Of a DNA stretch of 64,000 nucleotides, positions 25,090 through 33,342 are shown piece after piece. This stretch comes from CAIWHR01 sp963788185 (lineage in GTDB: Bacteria > Pseudomonadota > Gammaproteobacteria > Burkholderiales > Casimicrobiaceae), in contig CAWBGE010000012.1 in NCBI GenBank assembly GCA_963788185.1, positions 1 to 64,000 of the forward strand. Direction: 5' to 3'. A program made the translations under genes and the position numbers. Position 1 is the first letter of the stretch. The number at the start of each line of letters is the position of its first letter. The notes beneath the pieces were generated by a model that was not told the origin of the DNA, made no database searches, and saw nothing but the letters and a program-made list of their open reading frames with translations.

Positions 25090-25470
25090 ATGAGCGATCG
25101 CATCCTTGCCGATGGCCTGGTCGTCGTGCATCTCGGCTTCATCGTCTTTGTCCTCTTCGGGGGATTTCTCGTCTGGCGCCGCCGGGGGTGGGCGTGGGCG
25201 CACCTTCCGGCGCTGGCGTGGGGCGTCTATGCGGAGGCGACCGCCGCCATCTGCCCGCTCACGCCGCTGGAGAACCAATTGCGACTCCAGGCCGGGCGCG
25301 AGGGATACACGGAGAGCTTTGTCGACCACTATCTCGTCCCGCTGATCTACCCGGCGGGACTCACCGCCGATCACCAGCAGGCACTCGCCGCGATGCTGGT
25401 GCTGGTCAATGTGCTGGCGTATGGGGGTTTGTGGTGGCACCGGCGCCCCGGGCGGTCCCCGCCGACATGA
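25090..25470 (+). CDS. DUF2784-family membrane protein
   Basis: 126 residues with three transmembrane helices (about 7-28, 38-56, 100-117). Between the second and third is CPLTPLENQLRLQAG...YTESFVDHYLVPLIYP, the diagnostic DUF2784 stretch (CPLTxLENxLR, HYLxPLIYP). Integral inner-membrane protein of unknown function. Confidence 0.92.
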   Translation: MSDRILADGLVVVHLGFIVFVLFGGFLVWRRRGWAWAHLPALAWGVYAEATAAICPLTPLENQLRLQAGREGYTESFVDHYLVPLIYPAGLTADHQQALAAMLVLVNVLAYGGLWWHRRPGRSPPT

Positions 25471-25594
25471 CGCAGACGACACATTGGCGTAGGCTGCACG
25501 GATTCGGCGCCCGGGCGCCGGTTCGGCTGCTGCCAAAGTCCCGCGGCCACGCCGCCTCCCCTCATTCTGCACCCCCGACCCAAACGAGCCCCTC

Positions 25595-25768
25595 ATGACC
25601 CTCTGCCCCATTGCCATTGCCGTCGGCTGCAAGAAGTGCCCCGTGTTTTCGGCCTGCCCGCTGAAGACCGTCATCGGCGATCAGCCCAAGCCTTCCGCGT
25701 CCCCCCCTGACGCGCCCGCGGCCAACCGTGGCCGGACGTCGAAGCAGAGGGCGAAATCCCGCAAGTAG
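25595..25768 (+). CDS. Cys-rich microprotein (four-Cys motif)
   Basis: 57 residues from ATG. The first 25 residues hold four cysteines, C4-x7-C12-x2-C15-x5-C21 (LCPIAIAVGCKKCPVFSACPLKT), followed by VIGD and a Pro/Ala/Lys/Arg-rich basic tail. Spacing is compatible with zinc or a small iron-sulphur site. I recall similar small proteins in many proteobacteria, always unnamed. It stops 99 bases before the FabH-like gene. Function unknown; it is below the size cut of routine ORF calling. Confidence 0.75.
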   Translation: MTLCPIAIAVGCKKCPVFSACPLKTVIGDQPKPSASPPDAPAANRGRTSKQRAKSRK

Positions 25769-25867
25769 GTTTTCGTGTTCGCGGTGCGTGTCGCATAGAA
25801 TGGCGGCACAACAAGTCCGCGCGGGCCGCGCGCGGAAACTCGATTTCCCGCCGTTGAGGAGATTCCC

Positions 25868-26989
25868 ATGACCTACGCCGCCATCACCGGCTGGGGCAAG
25901 TGCATGCCGCCGTCCGTGCTCTCGAACGCCGATTTGGCCACGATCATGGAGACCGACGACGAGTGGATCACCTCTCGCACCGGGATACGCGAACGGCGGG
26001 TCTCGCACGTGACCGGCACCGATCTCGCCTGGGTGGCCAGCGCCCGGGCGCTGGCCTGCGCGGGAATTGCCGCGACCGACATCGACCTCATCGTCTACGG
26101 CAGTTGTTCGAACGACGAGCAGATCCCCAATACCGCGTCCGGCCTGCAGTTCAAGCTTGGCGCCACGCGCGCTGCGGCGATGGACGTTAACACCGCGTGC
26201 ACGAGTTTCCTCTACTCGCTGTCGACGGCGAACGCGATGATTCGCACCGGCGTGGTCAAGACGGCGCTGGTGGTGGGCGTCGAAGTCATCGCGCCGTTCA
26301 TGGACTGGGGCGACCGCAATGTTGCCGTGCTGTTCGGCGACGGCGCCGCCGCGGTCGTGCTGCAGGCCACCGATCAGCCCGAAGGCGTGCTGGGCGAGCG
26401 GCTGGGCTGCTTCGCCGACGCGCGGCAGACATTGCGCGTGCGGGGTACCGGGCTCATCTACGCCGGGGGTGCCGTCCACTATGGCGACACGCAATGGGAC
26501 TTCGACGGCCAGGAGATCTTCAAGCGCGCGGTGGTCGGCATGAGCCAGGCGTCGGTCGAAGTGCTGGCGAGATGCGGGCACACGATCGACGACGTGGGTC
26601 TCGTCGTCCCGCATCAGGCGAACCTGCGGATCATCGAATTCCTCGCCCGTCGGCTTGGCGCCCCCGCCGACAAGGTGTTCCTGACCATACAGCGCTACGG
26701 CAACATGTCGGCCGCCACCGTGCCGGTCGCGTTGGTGGAAGCGCTGGAACAGGATCGCGTCGCGCCGAACTCGCTGCTGCTCACCCCCGCGTTCGGCGGC
26801 GGCCTCACCTGGTGCTCGCACCTGATCCGCTGGGGCGAGCGCACGACGCCGAAGGACGGCACCGACATCGATCTGCCGGCCCCGACTCAGACCGCGCTGG
26901 AGATGGTGCGCGAATTCATCGCCCGCAAGGGCGCGGCCGGCCGCTCGGCGGCGGGTCTCAACGCACCGCACTTCCCCGAGACGGCCTGA
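25868..26989 (+). CDS. Beta-ketoacyl-ACP synthase III family protein (FabH-like)
   Basis: 373 residues. Thiolase fold with the complete Cys111-His249-Asn279 triad (NTACTSF, VVPHQANLRI, RYGNMSAATV). FabH condenses acetyl-CoA with malonyl-ACP to start fatty-acid synthesis. GNMSAA replaces the usual GNTSAA, and the protein carries about 45 extra C-terminal residues beyond GGGLTWCSHLIRW. It stands alone, away from any plsX-fabD-fabG cluster, so it may be a paralog making special acyl starters rather than the housekeeping FabH. Good start with GAGGAG upstream. Confidence 0.88.
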   Translation: MTYAAITGWGKCMPPSVLSNADLATIMETDDEWITSRTGIRERRVSHVTGTDLAWVASARALACAGIAATDIDLIVYGSCSNDEQIPNTASGLQFKLGATRAAAMDVNTACTSFLYSLSTANAMIRTGVVKTALVVGVEVIAPFMDWGDRNVAVLFGDGAAAVVLQATDQPEGVLGERLGCFADARQTLRVRGTGLIYAGGAVHYGDTQWDFDGQEIFKRAVVGMSQASVEVLARCGHTIDDVGLVVPHQANLRIIEFLARRLGAPADKVFLTIQRYGNMSAATVPVALVEALEQDRVAPNSLLLTPAFGGGLTWCSHLIRWGERTTPKDGTDIDLPAPTQTALEMVREFIARKGAAGRSAAGLNAPHFPETA

Positions 26990-27011
26990 CCGGTCCCCGT
27001 TCGCGGCCGCG

Positions 27012-28115
27012 TCAGGAGTTGACGAGCTTGCGGTGTGCCTGCACGCTCATCAGTATTCCGAGGCCCACGAACAGCGACACCAGCGCCGTGCCTCCGTACG
27101 ACACGAGCGGGAGCGGCACGCCCACGACCGGCAGGACGCCGCTGACCATCCCCATGTTCACGAACGCATAGGTGAAGAACATCAGCGTGATGGCGCCCGA
27201 GACGAGGCGCGCGAAGAGTGTCGACGCATGGGCGGTGATCACGAGGCCGCGGCCGACAAGGAGCACGTAGAGCAGGACCAGCAGGGCATTCCCGATCAGG
27301 CCGAACTCTTCGCCGAAGACGGCAAAGATGAAGTCGGTGTGTCGCTCGGGGAGAAAGTCGAGGTGCGTCTGGGTGCCATTGAACCATCCCTTGCCGGTCA
27401 CGCCTCCCGAGCCGATGGCGATCGACGCCTGCGTGGAATGGTAGCCGGCGCCCAGCGGGTCGCGGGTCGGATCGAGGAAGGTGAGGATTCGCTCCTGCTG
27501 GTACGGACGCAGGTGCGGCCAGGCCAGCGGCGCGGCCGCACCCGCGATCACCGCGAGGCCGGCGATGACCTTCCACGACAGCCCCGCCAGGTAGAGCACA
27601 TAGAAACCCGACGCCCCGATCAGCAGCGAAGTGCCGAGATCAGGCTGTCGCTTGATCAGGAAAACGGGAATGACGATCAGCACCGAGGCAAGGACGAAGT
27701 CCTTCCATCCCAGCCGCCCTTCGAACCGCTGGAAGTACCAGCCCAGCATCAGCGGCACGGCGATCTTCATCAGCTCCGACGGCTGGACCCGCGCCACGCC
27801 GAGGTTCAGCCAGCGCTTCGAACCGTTGACGGTGATCCCGAACAGCGCGACCCCGATCAGCAGCAGCACGCCGACCACGTACAGCGGCAGCGCGACGCGG
27901 GCCAGCGTCTGCGGCGGGATGTTGGCGACCAGCCACATGAGCACCAGCGCCAGCCCCAGGCTCACCAGCTGGTTGTCGATGCGCGCGATGCTCTGATCGG
28001 TGGCCGAATACAGCGTTATCAGTCCGACGCCGACGATCGCCATCGCGACGCTGAAGAGAAAGCTGTCGATGCGGCGCGTGAGCGCCTCCCAGAGCCGTGC
28101 CAGCATTCCTGCCAT
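27012..28115 (-). CDS. rodA: Rod-shape SEDS glycosyltransferase RodA
   Basis: 367 residues, ten hydrophobic helices. SEDS landmarks: ITVNGSKRWLNLGVARVQPSELMKIAVPL, GWFNGTQTHLDFLPERHTDFIFAVFGEEFG, and GVPLPLVSYGGTALVSLFVGLGIL at the C-terminus. Polymerises glycan strands during elongation together with PBP2. Its ATG overlaps the mrdA stop by one base (TGATG). Last gene of the mreBCD-mrdA-rodA operon, convergent with the FabH-like gene. Confidence 0.97.
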   Translation of the reverse strand: MAGMLARLWEALTRRIDSFLFSVAMAIVGVGLITLYSATDQSIARIDNQLVSLGLALVLMWLVANIPPQTLARVALPLYVVGVLLLIGVALFGITVNGSKRWLNLGVARVQPSELMKIAVPLMLGWYFQRFEGRLGWKDFVLASVLIVIPVFLIKRQPDLGTSLLIGASGFYVLYLAGLSWKVIAGLAVIAGAAAPLAWPHLRPYQQERILTFLDPTRDPLGAGYHSTQASIAIGSGGVTGKGWFNGTQTHLDFLPERHTDFIFAVFGEEFGLIGNALLVLLYVLLVGRGLVITAHASTLFARLVSGAITLMFFTYAFVNMGMVSGVLPVVGVPLPLVSYGGTALVSLFVGLGILMSVQAHRKLVNS

Positions 28116-30097
28116 CAGTCGCTCTCGTCCTCGGGATCGGCGGCCGGAATCGCCGAGGTGGGCGCCGGGCCTGCCTTCTTCTCGCCGGTGAGGTAGTAAT
28201 CCAGCACCTGCCGCGCGATCGGTGCCGCGGCCTGCGCCCCGAAGCCGCCGTTCTCGACCAGCACGGCGAGCGCGATCGTCGGCTTGTCGGCCGGCGCGTA
28301 GGCGATGTACCACGCGTGGTCGCGCAGGCGCTCGTCGACCGCGCTTGCCCTGTACTCGGCGCCCTTCAGCGAATACACCTGTGCCGTTCCGGTCTTGCCC
28401 CCGCTCACGTAACCCGCGCTGCGGAACGCAGACGCGCCGGTCCCCTCGCGGGCGACGCCGACCAGCGCCGCCTTGACGGTCGCCAGATGCTCGGGCTTCA
28501 GCGGAATCGTGTGCGTCGGCTCGCGCTCGAGCTGGCGAACCTCGCCGGTACGCACGTTGCGGATGAACTTGACGACGTGCGGGCGGTAAGCGACGCCGTC
28601 GTTGGCAACGGTGGCGATCGCGCTCGCGAGCTGAATCGGCGTGAAGGCGTTGTAGCCCTGGCCGATGCCGGCGGAGATGCTGTCGCCCAGATACCACTTG
28701 CGATGCTCGTCGCGGTAGTTCTTGCCGGCGAAGCGCTGGCGTTTCCAGTCGCGCGACGGCAGCACGCCGGTGAGTTCGCCCTCGATGTCGATGCCGGTCT
28801 TGCGGCCGAAGCTGAACTGCGACATGAAGCGGTGGGTATCGTCGATGTCGGTGTCGTTGGCCAGCATGTAGTAGTAGGTGTCGCAGGAAGCCACGATCGA
28901 CTTGTACATGTCGACGGTGCCGTGCCCGCCCTTCTTGTCGTCGCGGAAGCGGTGCGACGAGCCGGAGATCTGGAAGAATCCCGGATCGAAGATCGTCTGC
29001 GCGGCGCTGCGCTTGCCGGACGTCAGCGCGCCGAGCGCGAGGAAAGGCTTGATCGTCGACCCCGGCGGATAGGCGCCGCGCAGCGGGCGATTGAGCAGCG
29101 GCTTGTCGGGCGAGTCGTTGAGCAGTTCCCAGTTGACCGTGTCGATGCCGTCGACGAAGAGATTCGGGTCGAAGCCCGGCCGCGAGACGAACGCCAGCAC
29201 ATCGCCGCTCGCGGGCTCGATCGCCACCAGTGCACCGCGGCGCATGCCGAAGGCGGCTTCGGCCACCTCCTGCAGCCGGATGTCGAGCGACAGCTTGAGG
29301 TCGTTGCCGGGCACCGGCGGCGTGCGCGACAGCGTCCGCACCGCGCGTCCGCCGGCGTCGACCTCGACCTCCTCGACGCCCGTCGTGCCGTGCAGCTCGC
29401 GCTCGTACGACAGCTCCACGCCGACCTTGCCGATGTAGTCGGAGCCCTTGTAGTTCGCGCTCTCGTCCCATTCGTCGATGCGCGTCAGGTCGCGATCGTT
29501 GATGCGCCCGATGTAGCCGACGACGTGCGAAGCGATCTCGCCGTACGGGTACTGGCGGAAGAGCCGCGCCTTGATCTCGACCCCCGGGAACCGGTAGCGG
29601 TTGACGGCGAACCGCGCGACTTCCTCGTCGGTGAGACGCGTGCGCAGCGGCAGGCTCTCGAAGTTGCGCGACTCCTCGAGCAGCTTGCGGAAGCGCTTGC
29701 GGTCCCGGGGCTGCACGTCGACGATCGCCGCCAGCGCGTCGATGGTCTCGTCCAGGTTGGCGATGCGCGCCGGCTGCAGCTCGAGCGTGTATGCCGAGTA
29801 GCTCTGCGCAAGGACCTGCCCGTTGCGATCGGTGATGACGCCGCGATTGGGAGCGATGGGGACGATGGCGATGCGATTGGTCTCGGCCAGCGTCTGGTAG
29901 TGCCGGTGCTGCACGACCTGCAGATAGAAGAAGCGCCCGAGCAGCGCGCCGAAGGCCAGCAGCACCAGCACGCCCGCCACCATGAGGCGGCGGCGAAACA
30001 GGAACTGCTCGCGCTCCGGGTTCTTGAGTTCGGCACCAAAGCCGCCGTCGCCGCTGTAGCCACGCTTGTGCGACGTGAAGAGAAGGCGCCGAACCAT
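28115..30097 (-). CDS. mrdA: Penicillin-binding protein 2 (MrdA)
   Basis: 660 residues. Short cytoplasmic tail, one membrane anchor (about 38-58), a dimerisation/pedestal domain with IAIVPIAPNRGVITDRNG, then a transpeptidase domain with SxxK in PPGSTIKPF, SxN-type SCD in IVASCDTYYY, and KTGT in GGKTGTAQV. The essential elongasome D,D-transpeptidase, partner of RodA. The C-terminal 25 residues are a Pro/Ala/Asp-rich tail. 29 bases after mreD. Confidence 0.97.
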   Translation of the reverse strand: MVRRLLFTSHKRGYSGDGGFGAELKNPEREQFLFRRRLMVAGVLVLLAFGALLGRFFYLQVVQHRHYQTLAETNRIAIVPIAPNRGVITDRNGQVLAQSYSAYTLELQPARIANLDETIDALAAIVDVQPRDRKRFRKLLEESRNFESLPLRTRLTDEEVARFAVNRYRFPGVEIKARLFRQYPYGEIASHVVGYIGRINDRDLTRIDEWDESANYKGSDYIGKVGVELSYERELHGTTGVEEVEVDAGGRAVRTLSRTPPVPGNDLKLSLDIRLQEVAEAAFGMRRGALVAIEPASGDVLAFVSRPGFDPNLFVDGIDTVNWELLNDSPDKPLLNRPLRGAYPPGSTIKPFLALGALTSGKRSAAQTIFDPGFFQISGSSHRFRDDKKGGHGTVDMYKSIVASCDTYYYMLANDTDIDDTHRFMSQFSFGRKTGIDIEGELTGVLPSRDWKRQRFAGKNYRDEHRKWYLGDSISAGIGQGYNAFTPIQLASAIATVANDGVAYRPHVVKFIRNVRTGEVRQLEREPTHTIPLKPEHLATVKAALVGVAREGTGASAFRSAGYVSGGKTGTAQVYSLKGAEYRASAVDERLRDHAWYIAYAPADKPTIALAVLVENGGFGAQAAAPIARQVLDYYLTGEKKAGPAPTSAIPAADPEDESD

Positions 30098-30126
30098 GGA
30101 ATGCGTCGCCGACTTCGCCGGGCCGG

Positions 30127-30669
30127 TCAGAGATCCGACGCCGAGCGCGTCGGCCGCTGCGGCCACTGCAGCACGACCGACGCCACGGGCCACAGCAGCG
30201 CCCCGGTCAGCGGCGACAGCGCGTAATTCCAGCCGGGCAGCGAGGCCCCGCCGACGAAGCGGACCAGCAACACCAGCGCCGCACACAGCGCGAGCAGCAC
30301 GGCCACCTGGACCGCCTGCTGCCACAGCGGAAAGCGCAGTACGCGGCGGCGGAAATACTCCGCCGCGTAGGCGAGCACCGCGTAGGCGAGCGCGTGCTGG
30401 CCGAACACGGTCGCGTCGCCGACGTCCATCAGCAGACCCATCATCCAGGCGACGCCGACGCTCACGTAGCGCGGTTCCTTGATGCACCAGTAGAGCAGCA
30501 CCAGCGCAAGACAGTCCGGCCGCAGCGCGAGCGCCACGCCGGACAGCGGCAGAAGGTTGCCCATCAGGCCCGCCGCCAGCGTCAGCACGATGAACCAGGG
30601 CCGCGCCGGGAGCAGGATCTCCTCGGGACGGGCCGCAGAGAGCGGCGGCACGCGCGGCAGCGCCATCAT
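30127..30669 (-). CDS. mreD: Rod-shape-determining protein MreD
   Basis: 180 residues, five to six hydrophobic helices (for example WFIVLTLAAGLMGNLLPL and GVAWMMGLLMDVGDATVFGQHALAYAVLAY, the conserved MreD GLxxD...GxxxL core). Inner-membrane member of the elongasome. Its start overlaps the mreC stop by four bases. Confidence 0.95.
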   Translation of the reverse strand: MMALPRVPPLSAARPEEILLPARPWFIVLTLAAGLMGNLLPLSGVALALRPDCLALVLLYWCIKEPRYVSVGVAWMMGLLMDVGDATVFGQHALAYAVLAYAAEYFRRRVLRFPLWQQAVQVAVLLALCAALVLLVRFVGGASLPGWNYALSPLTGALLWPVASVVLQWPQRPTRSASDL

Positions 30670-31586
30670 CCGCGACGCCCCTTGCCGCGCGGCGACTTGC
30701 GCGCCGCGTCAGCCTCGGCCGGCTCTTCCGGGCGCGGCGGCAACGACGCGGCCTCGCCGAGCACCAGAAGCTGGCGGCTGCGGTCGACTCCTCCCAGCGG
30801 GCGCGCGGTGATGCGTGCGAAAACCTGCCCGGTGTCGCGCTCCATCGTCACCACGCGCGCGACGGCCAGCCCCTGTGGAAACGTGCCGTCGATGCCCGAG
30901 GTGACGAGCGTGTCGCCGACTTTGATGTCGGCGTTCGGGGCGGTGAACCGGAGCTGCGGGAGGTTCCCGGCCCCCGATCCGAACAGCACCGAGCGCACGC
31001 CGCTGCGCTCGACCTTGACCGGCACCGCATGGTCCTTGTCGGTGATCAGCGTGATCTCGGCCATGTGCGGAAAGACGCGGGTCACCTGCCCCACGACGCC
31101 CTGCGCGTCGATCACGGCAGCCCCCGGTTTCAGCAGACTTTCGCCGCTCCTGTCGACGAAGAGCTTCTGCGCGAAGGGATCGCGCCCCGCATAGAGCACT
31201 TCGACGGCCGCAGCGCCCGCGCCGTAGCGCGACTTGAGATCGAGCAGTGCGCGCAGGTGATCGTTTTCCTGCCGGGCGCTGGCGTAACCCTGCGCATCGG
31301 CACTCTGTTCGATCAGCTTCTGCCTCAACGCCGCGTTGTCGTCGGACAGCGCGCGCTGCGACGAGAAATGGGCGCCGACCTGCGCGAGCAGCTCGCCCGG
31401 CATCCGGGCCGCGCGCTCCAGCGGATAGATCACGACCGCCCCGGCCTGCCGCAGATTCTCGAGATAGCGGTAGCGCGTGTCGGCGAACAGGAGCGCAAGC
31501 GAGACCAGGCCGAAGAACGCGAGCCGCGCCAGGGGCGAAGGTCCGCGATGGAAGAACGCGGGGGGGTCGGCCGAGATGTGGCGCAT
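30666..31586 (-). CDS. mreC: Rod-shape-determining protein MreC
   Basis: 306 residues. One membrane helix (about 20-38), coiled coil (about 65-100, ending QENDHLRALLDLKSRYG), then the two beta-barrel domains with VEVLYAGRDPFAQKLFVDRSGE, QGVVGQVTRVFPHMAEITLITDKDHAVPV and GDTLVTSGIDGTFPQGLAVARV. A Pro/Ala/Lys/Arg tail ends the protein. Periplasmic activator of PBP2/RodA. 59 bases downstream of mreB. Confidence 0.96.
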   Translation of the reverse strand: MRHISADPPAFFHRGPSPLARLAFFGLVSLALLFADTRYRYLENLRQAGAVVIYPLERAARMPGELLAQVGAHFSSQRALSDDNAALRQKLIEQSADAQGYASARQENDHLRALLDLKSRYGAGAAAVEVLYAGRDPFAQKLFVDRSGESLLKPGAAVIDAQGVVGQVTRVFPHMAEITLITDKDHAVPVKVERSGVRSVLFGSGAGNLPQLRFTAPNADIKVGDTLVTSGIDGTFPQGLAVARVVTMERDTGQVFARITARPLGGVDRSRQLLVLGEAASLPPRPEEPAEADAARKSPRGKGRRG

Positions 31587-31645
31587 GGAAACAGGCGGGA
31601 CGACCGGCGGATCGTGCTACTCGCCCCCGGCCGACGGCCTCGACC

Positions 31646-32689
31646 TCAATCCGAGGTGAAGATCGTCGCCAGCTTGTCCATGTTTTCGAGCGCGCGGCCG
31701 CACCCGCGCACGACGCAGGTGAGCGGCTCGTCGGCGACGATCACCGGCAGGCCGGTCTCTTCCATCAGCAACCGATCGACATCGCGCAGCAGCGCGCCGC
31801 CGCCGGTCAGCACCATCCCGCGCTCGGCGATATCGGCGCCAAGCTCGGGCGGCGTGCGCTCGAGCGCGCTCTTGACGGCGGAGACGATGCTGTTGAGCGG
31901 ATCGGTGAGCGCCTCGAGGATCTCGTTGGACGAAACGGTGAAGCTGCGCGGGATGCCTTCGGCGAGGTTGCGGCCCTTGACTTCCATCTCCTTGACTTCG
32001 GAGCCGGGAAAGGCGGAGCCGATGGTCTTCTTGATGACCTCGGCGGTCGTCTCGCCGATGAGCATGCCGTAGTTGCGGCGGATGTAATTGACGATCGCCT
32101 CGTCGAACTTGTCGCCGCCGACGCGCACCGACCCCGCGTAGACCATGCCGCCGAGCGAGATCACGCCGACCTCGGTCGTGCCGCCGCCGATGTCGACGAC
32201 CATCGAGCCCGTGGCCTCAGAAATCGGCAGGTCGGCGCCGATCGCCGCGGCCATCGGCTCCTCGATCAGGTACACCTTGGAAGCGCCGGCGCCCAGCGCC
32301 GATTCGCGAATCGCGCGCCGCTCGACCTGCGTCGACCCGCAGGGAACGCAGATGATGATGCGGGGGCTGGGCGAGAAGAGCCGCGAGTCGAGGACTTTCT
32401 TGATGAACTGCTTCAGCATCTGCTCGGTGACGGTGAAGTCGGCAATGACGCCGTCCTTCATCGGCCGGATTGCAGTGATGTTGCCGGGCGTGCGTCCCAG
32501 CATCTGCTTCGCCGCGGCACCAACCTCCTGGATCACGCGCTTGCCGTTGGGTCCGCCTTCCTGACGAATGGCGACGACGGAGGGCTCGTCCAGCACGATG
32601 CCTTTGCCGCGCACGTAGATCAGCGTGTTGGCGGTGCCAAGGTCGATCGCGAGGTCGCTCGAGAAATAGCCTTTGAGAAACTGGAACAT
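31646..32689 (-). CDS. mreB: Actin-like cell-shape protein MreB
   Basis: 347 residues. Actin-fold ATP-binding motifs: phosphate-1 DLGTANTLI (16-24), phosphate-2 VVDIGGGTTEVGVISL, and the adenosine motif MVLTGGGALLRDVD. The N-terminal MFQFLKGYFSSDLA is the amphipathic membrane-targeting helix. It polymerises under the membrane to guide the elongasome. First gene of the shape operon; the AT-rich patch at 32781-32812 upstream probably holds its promoter. Confidence 0.98.
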   Translation of the reverse strand: MFQFLKGYFSSDLAIDLGTANTLIYVRGKGIVLDEPSVVAIRQEGGPNGKRVIQEVGAAAKQMLGRTPGNITAIRPMKDGVIADFTVTEQMLKQFIKKVLDSRLFSPSPRIIICVPCGSTQVERRAIRESALGAGASKVYLIEEPMAAAIGADLPISEATGSMVVDIGGGTTEVGVISLGGMVYAGSVRVGGDKFDEAIVNYIRRNYGMLIGETTAEVIKKTIGSAFPGSEVKEMEVKGRNLAEGIPRSFTVSSNEILEALTDPLNSIVSAVKSALERTPPELGADIAERGMVLTGGGALLRDVDRLLMEETGLPVIVADEPLTCVVRGCGRALENMDKLATIFTSD

Positions 32690-32780
32690 GAAGACGGTTA
32701 CCTGCGGCGTAGCGGAGCGACCAGGTCGAAAGCGGTCGCCCGGAGGGTGAACAAGACTCCAGCGCCAGCCACGGGGGCTG

Positions 32781-32812
32781 ACCCAAAATATGACAATATG
32801 ATACCCTACTCC
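32781..32812. promoter_or_regulatory. AT-rich divergent control region of mre and gat
   Basis: In a 271-bp gap of otherwise GC-rich sequence there is a short AT-rich patch. TATGAT (32797-32802, plus strand) and TATCAT on the minus strand (complement of 32798-32803) are each one base away from the sigma-70 -10 consensus and overlap each other. No convincing -35 box is at proper spacing for either, so the assignment is tentative. The remaining gap sequence shows nothing recognisable. Confidence 0.3.
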
Positions 32813-32960
32813 GTTAGGCTTCCGCACTGATTCGATGCGGAAATTCCGCTCCCGACGCAACCCGGCGGGCGGGCGGCAGCCGGTCGCGGGCCGACCGGCC
32901 GCACGCATCGTTTCCGGTTCCAGCCGCCGCCAGACGCCAACCGCTCAGTCCGCAACGACC

Positions 32961-33248
32961 ATGGCCATCTCCCTCTCCGACGTCCAGCGCATCGCGCACC
33001 TCGCGCGCATCGACATCGACGCCCGCGATGCCCTTGAGGTCCGGGGCAAGCTCGATGCGATCATCGGACTGATCGACCAGCTGAACGCCGTTGACACCCG
33101 GGGCGTCGTGCCGATGGCGCACGCGCAGGAACTGTCGTTGCCATTGCGCGCCGACGCGGTGACCGAGAGCGACTGCCGCACGCGCTACCAGAGCGTGGCC
33201 CCGGCGGTCGAGGACGGTCTCTATCTCGTGCCCAAAGTCATCGAGTGA
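32961..33248 (+). CDS. gatC: Asp-tRNA(Asn)/Glu-tRNA(Gln) amidotransferase subunit C
   Basis: 95 residues. MAISLSDVQRIAHLARIDI and the C-terminal APAVEDGLYLVPKVIE are the standard GatC ends. It acts as a belt stabilising GatA-GatB during transamidation of misacylated tRNA. The open frame upstream of ATG 32961 gives Arg-rich sequence and is not part of the protein. First gene of gatCAB, divergent from mreB. Confidence 0.96.
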   Translation: MAISLSDVQRIAHLARIDIDARDALEVRGKLDAIIGLIDQLNAVDTRGVVPMAHAQELSLPLRADAVTESDCRTRYQSVAPAVEDGLYLVPKVIE

Positions 33249-33342
33249 CCGGCGACACCCGCGGCGCGCGAGCTTCGTCCTGCCGTCGGCGTCTCGTGGC
33301 GCGCCCACCCGTCGCATTCCTCTCATCTCCGTTGAAAATGCC

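Noticed and set aside
28097..30226. Long plus-strand frame opposite mrdA
   Set aside because: Antisense shadow of the PBP2 gene, whose SxxK, SCD and KTGT motifs are intact on the minus strand.
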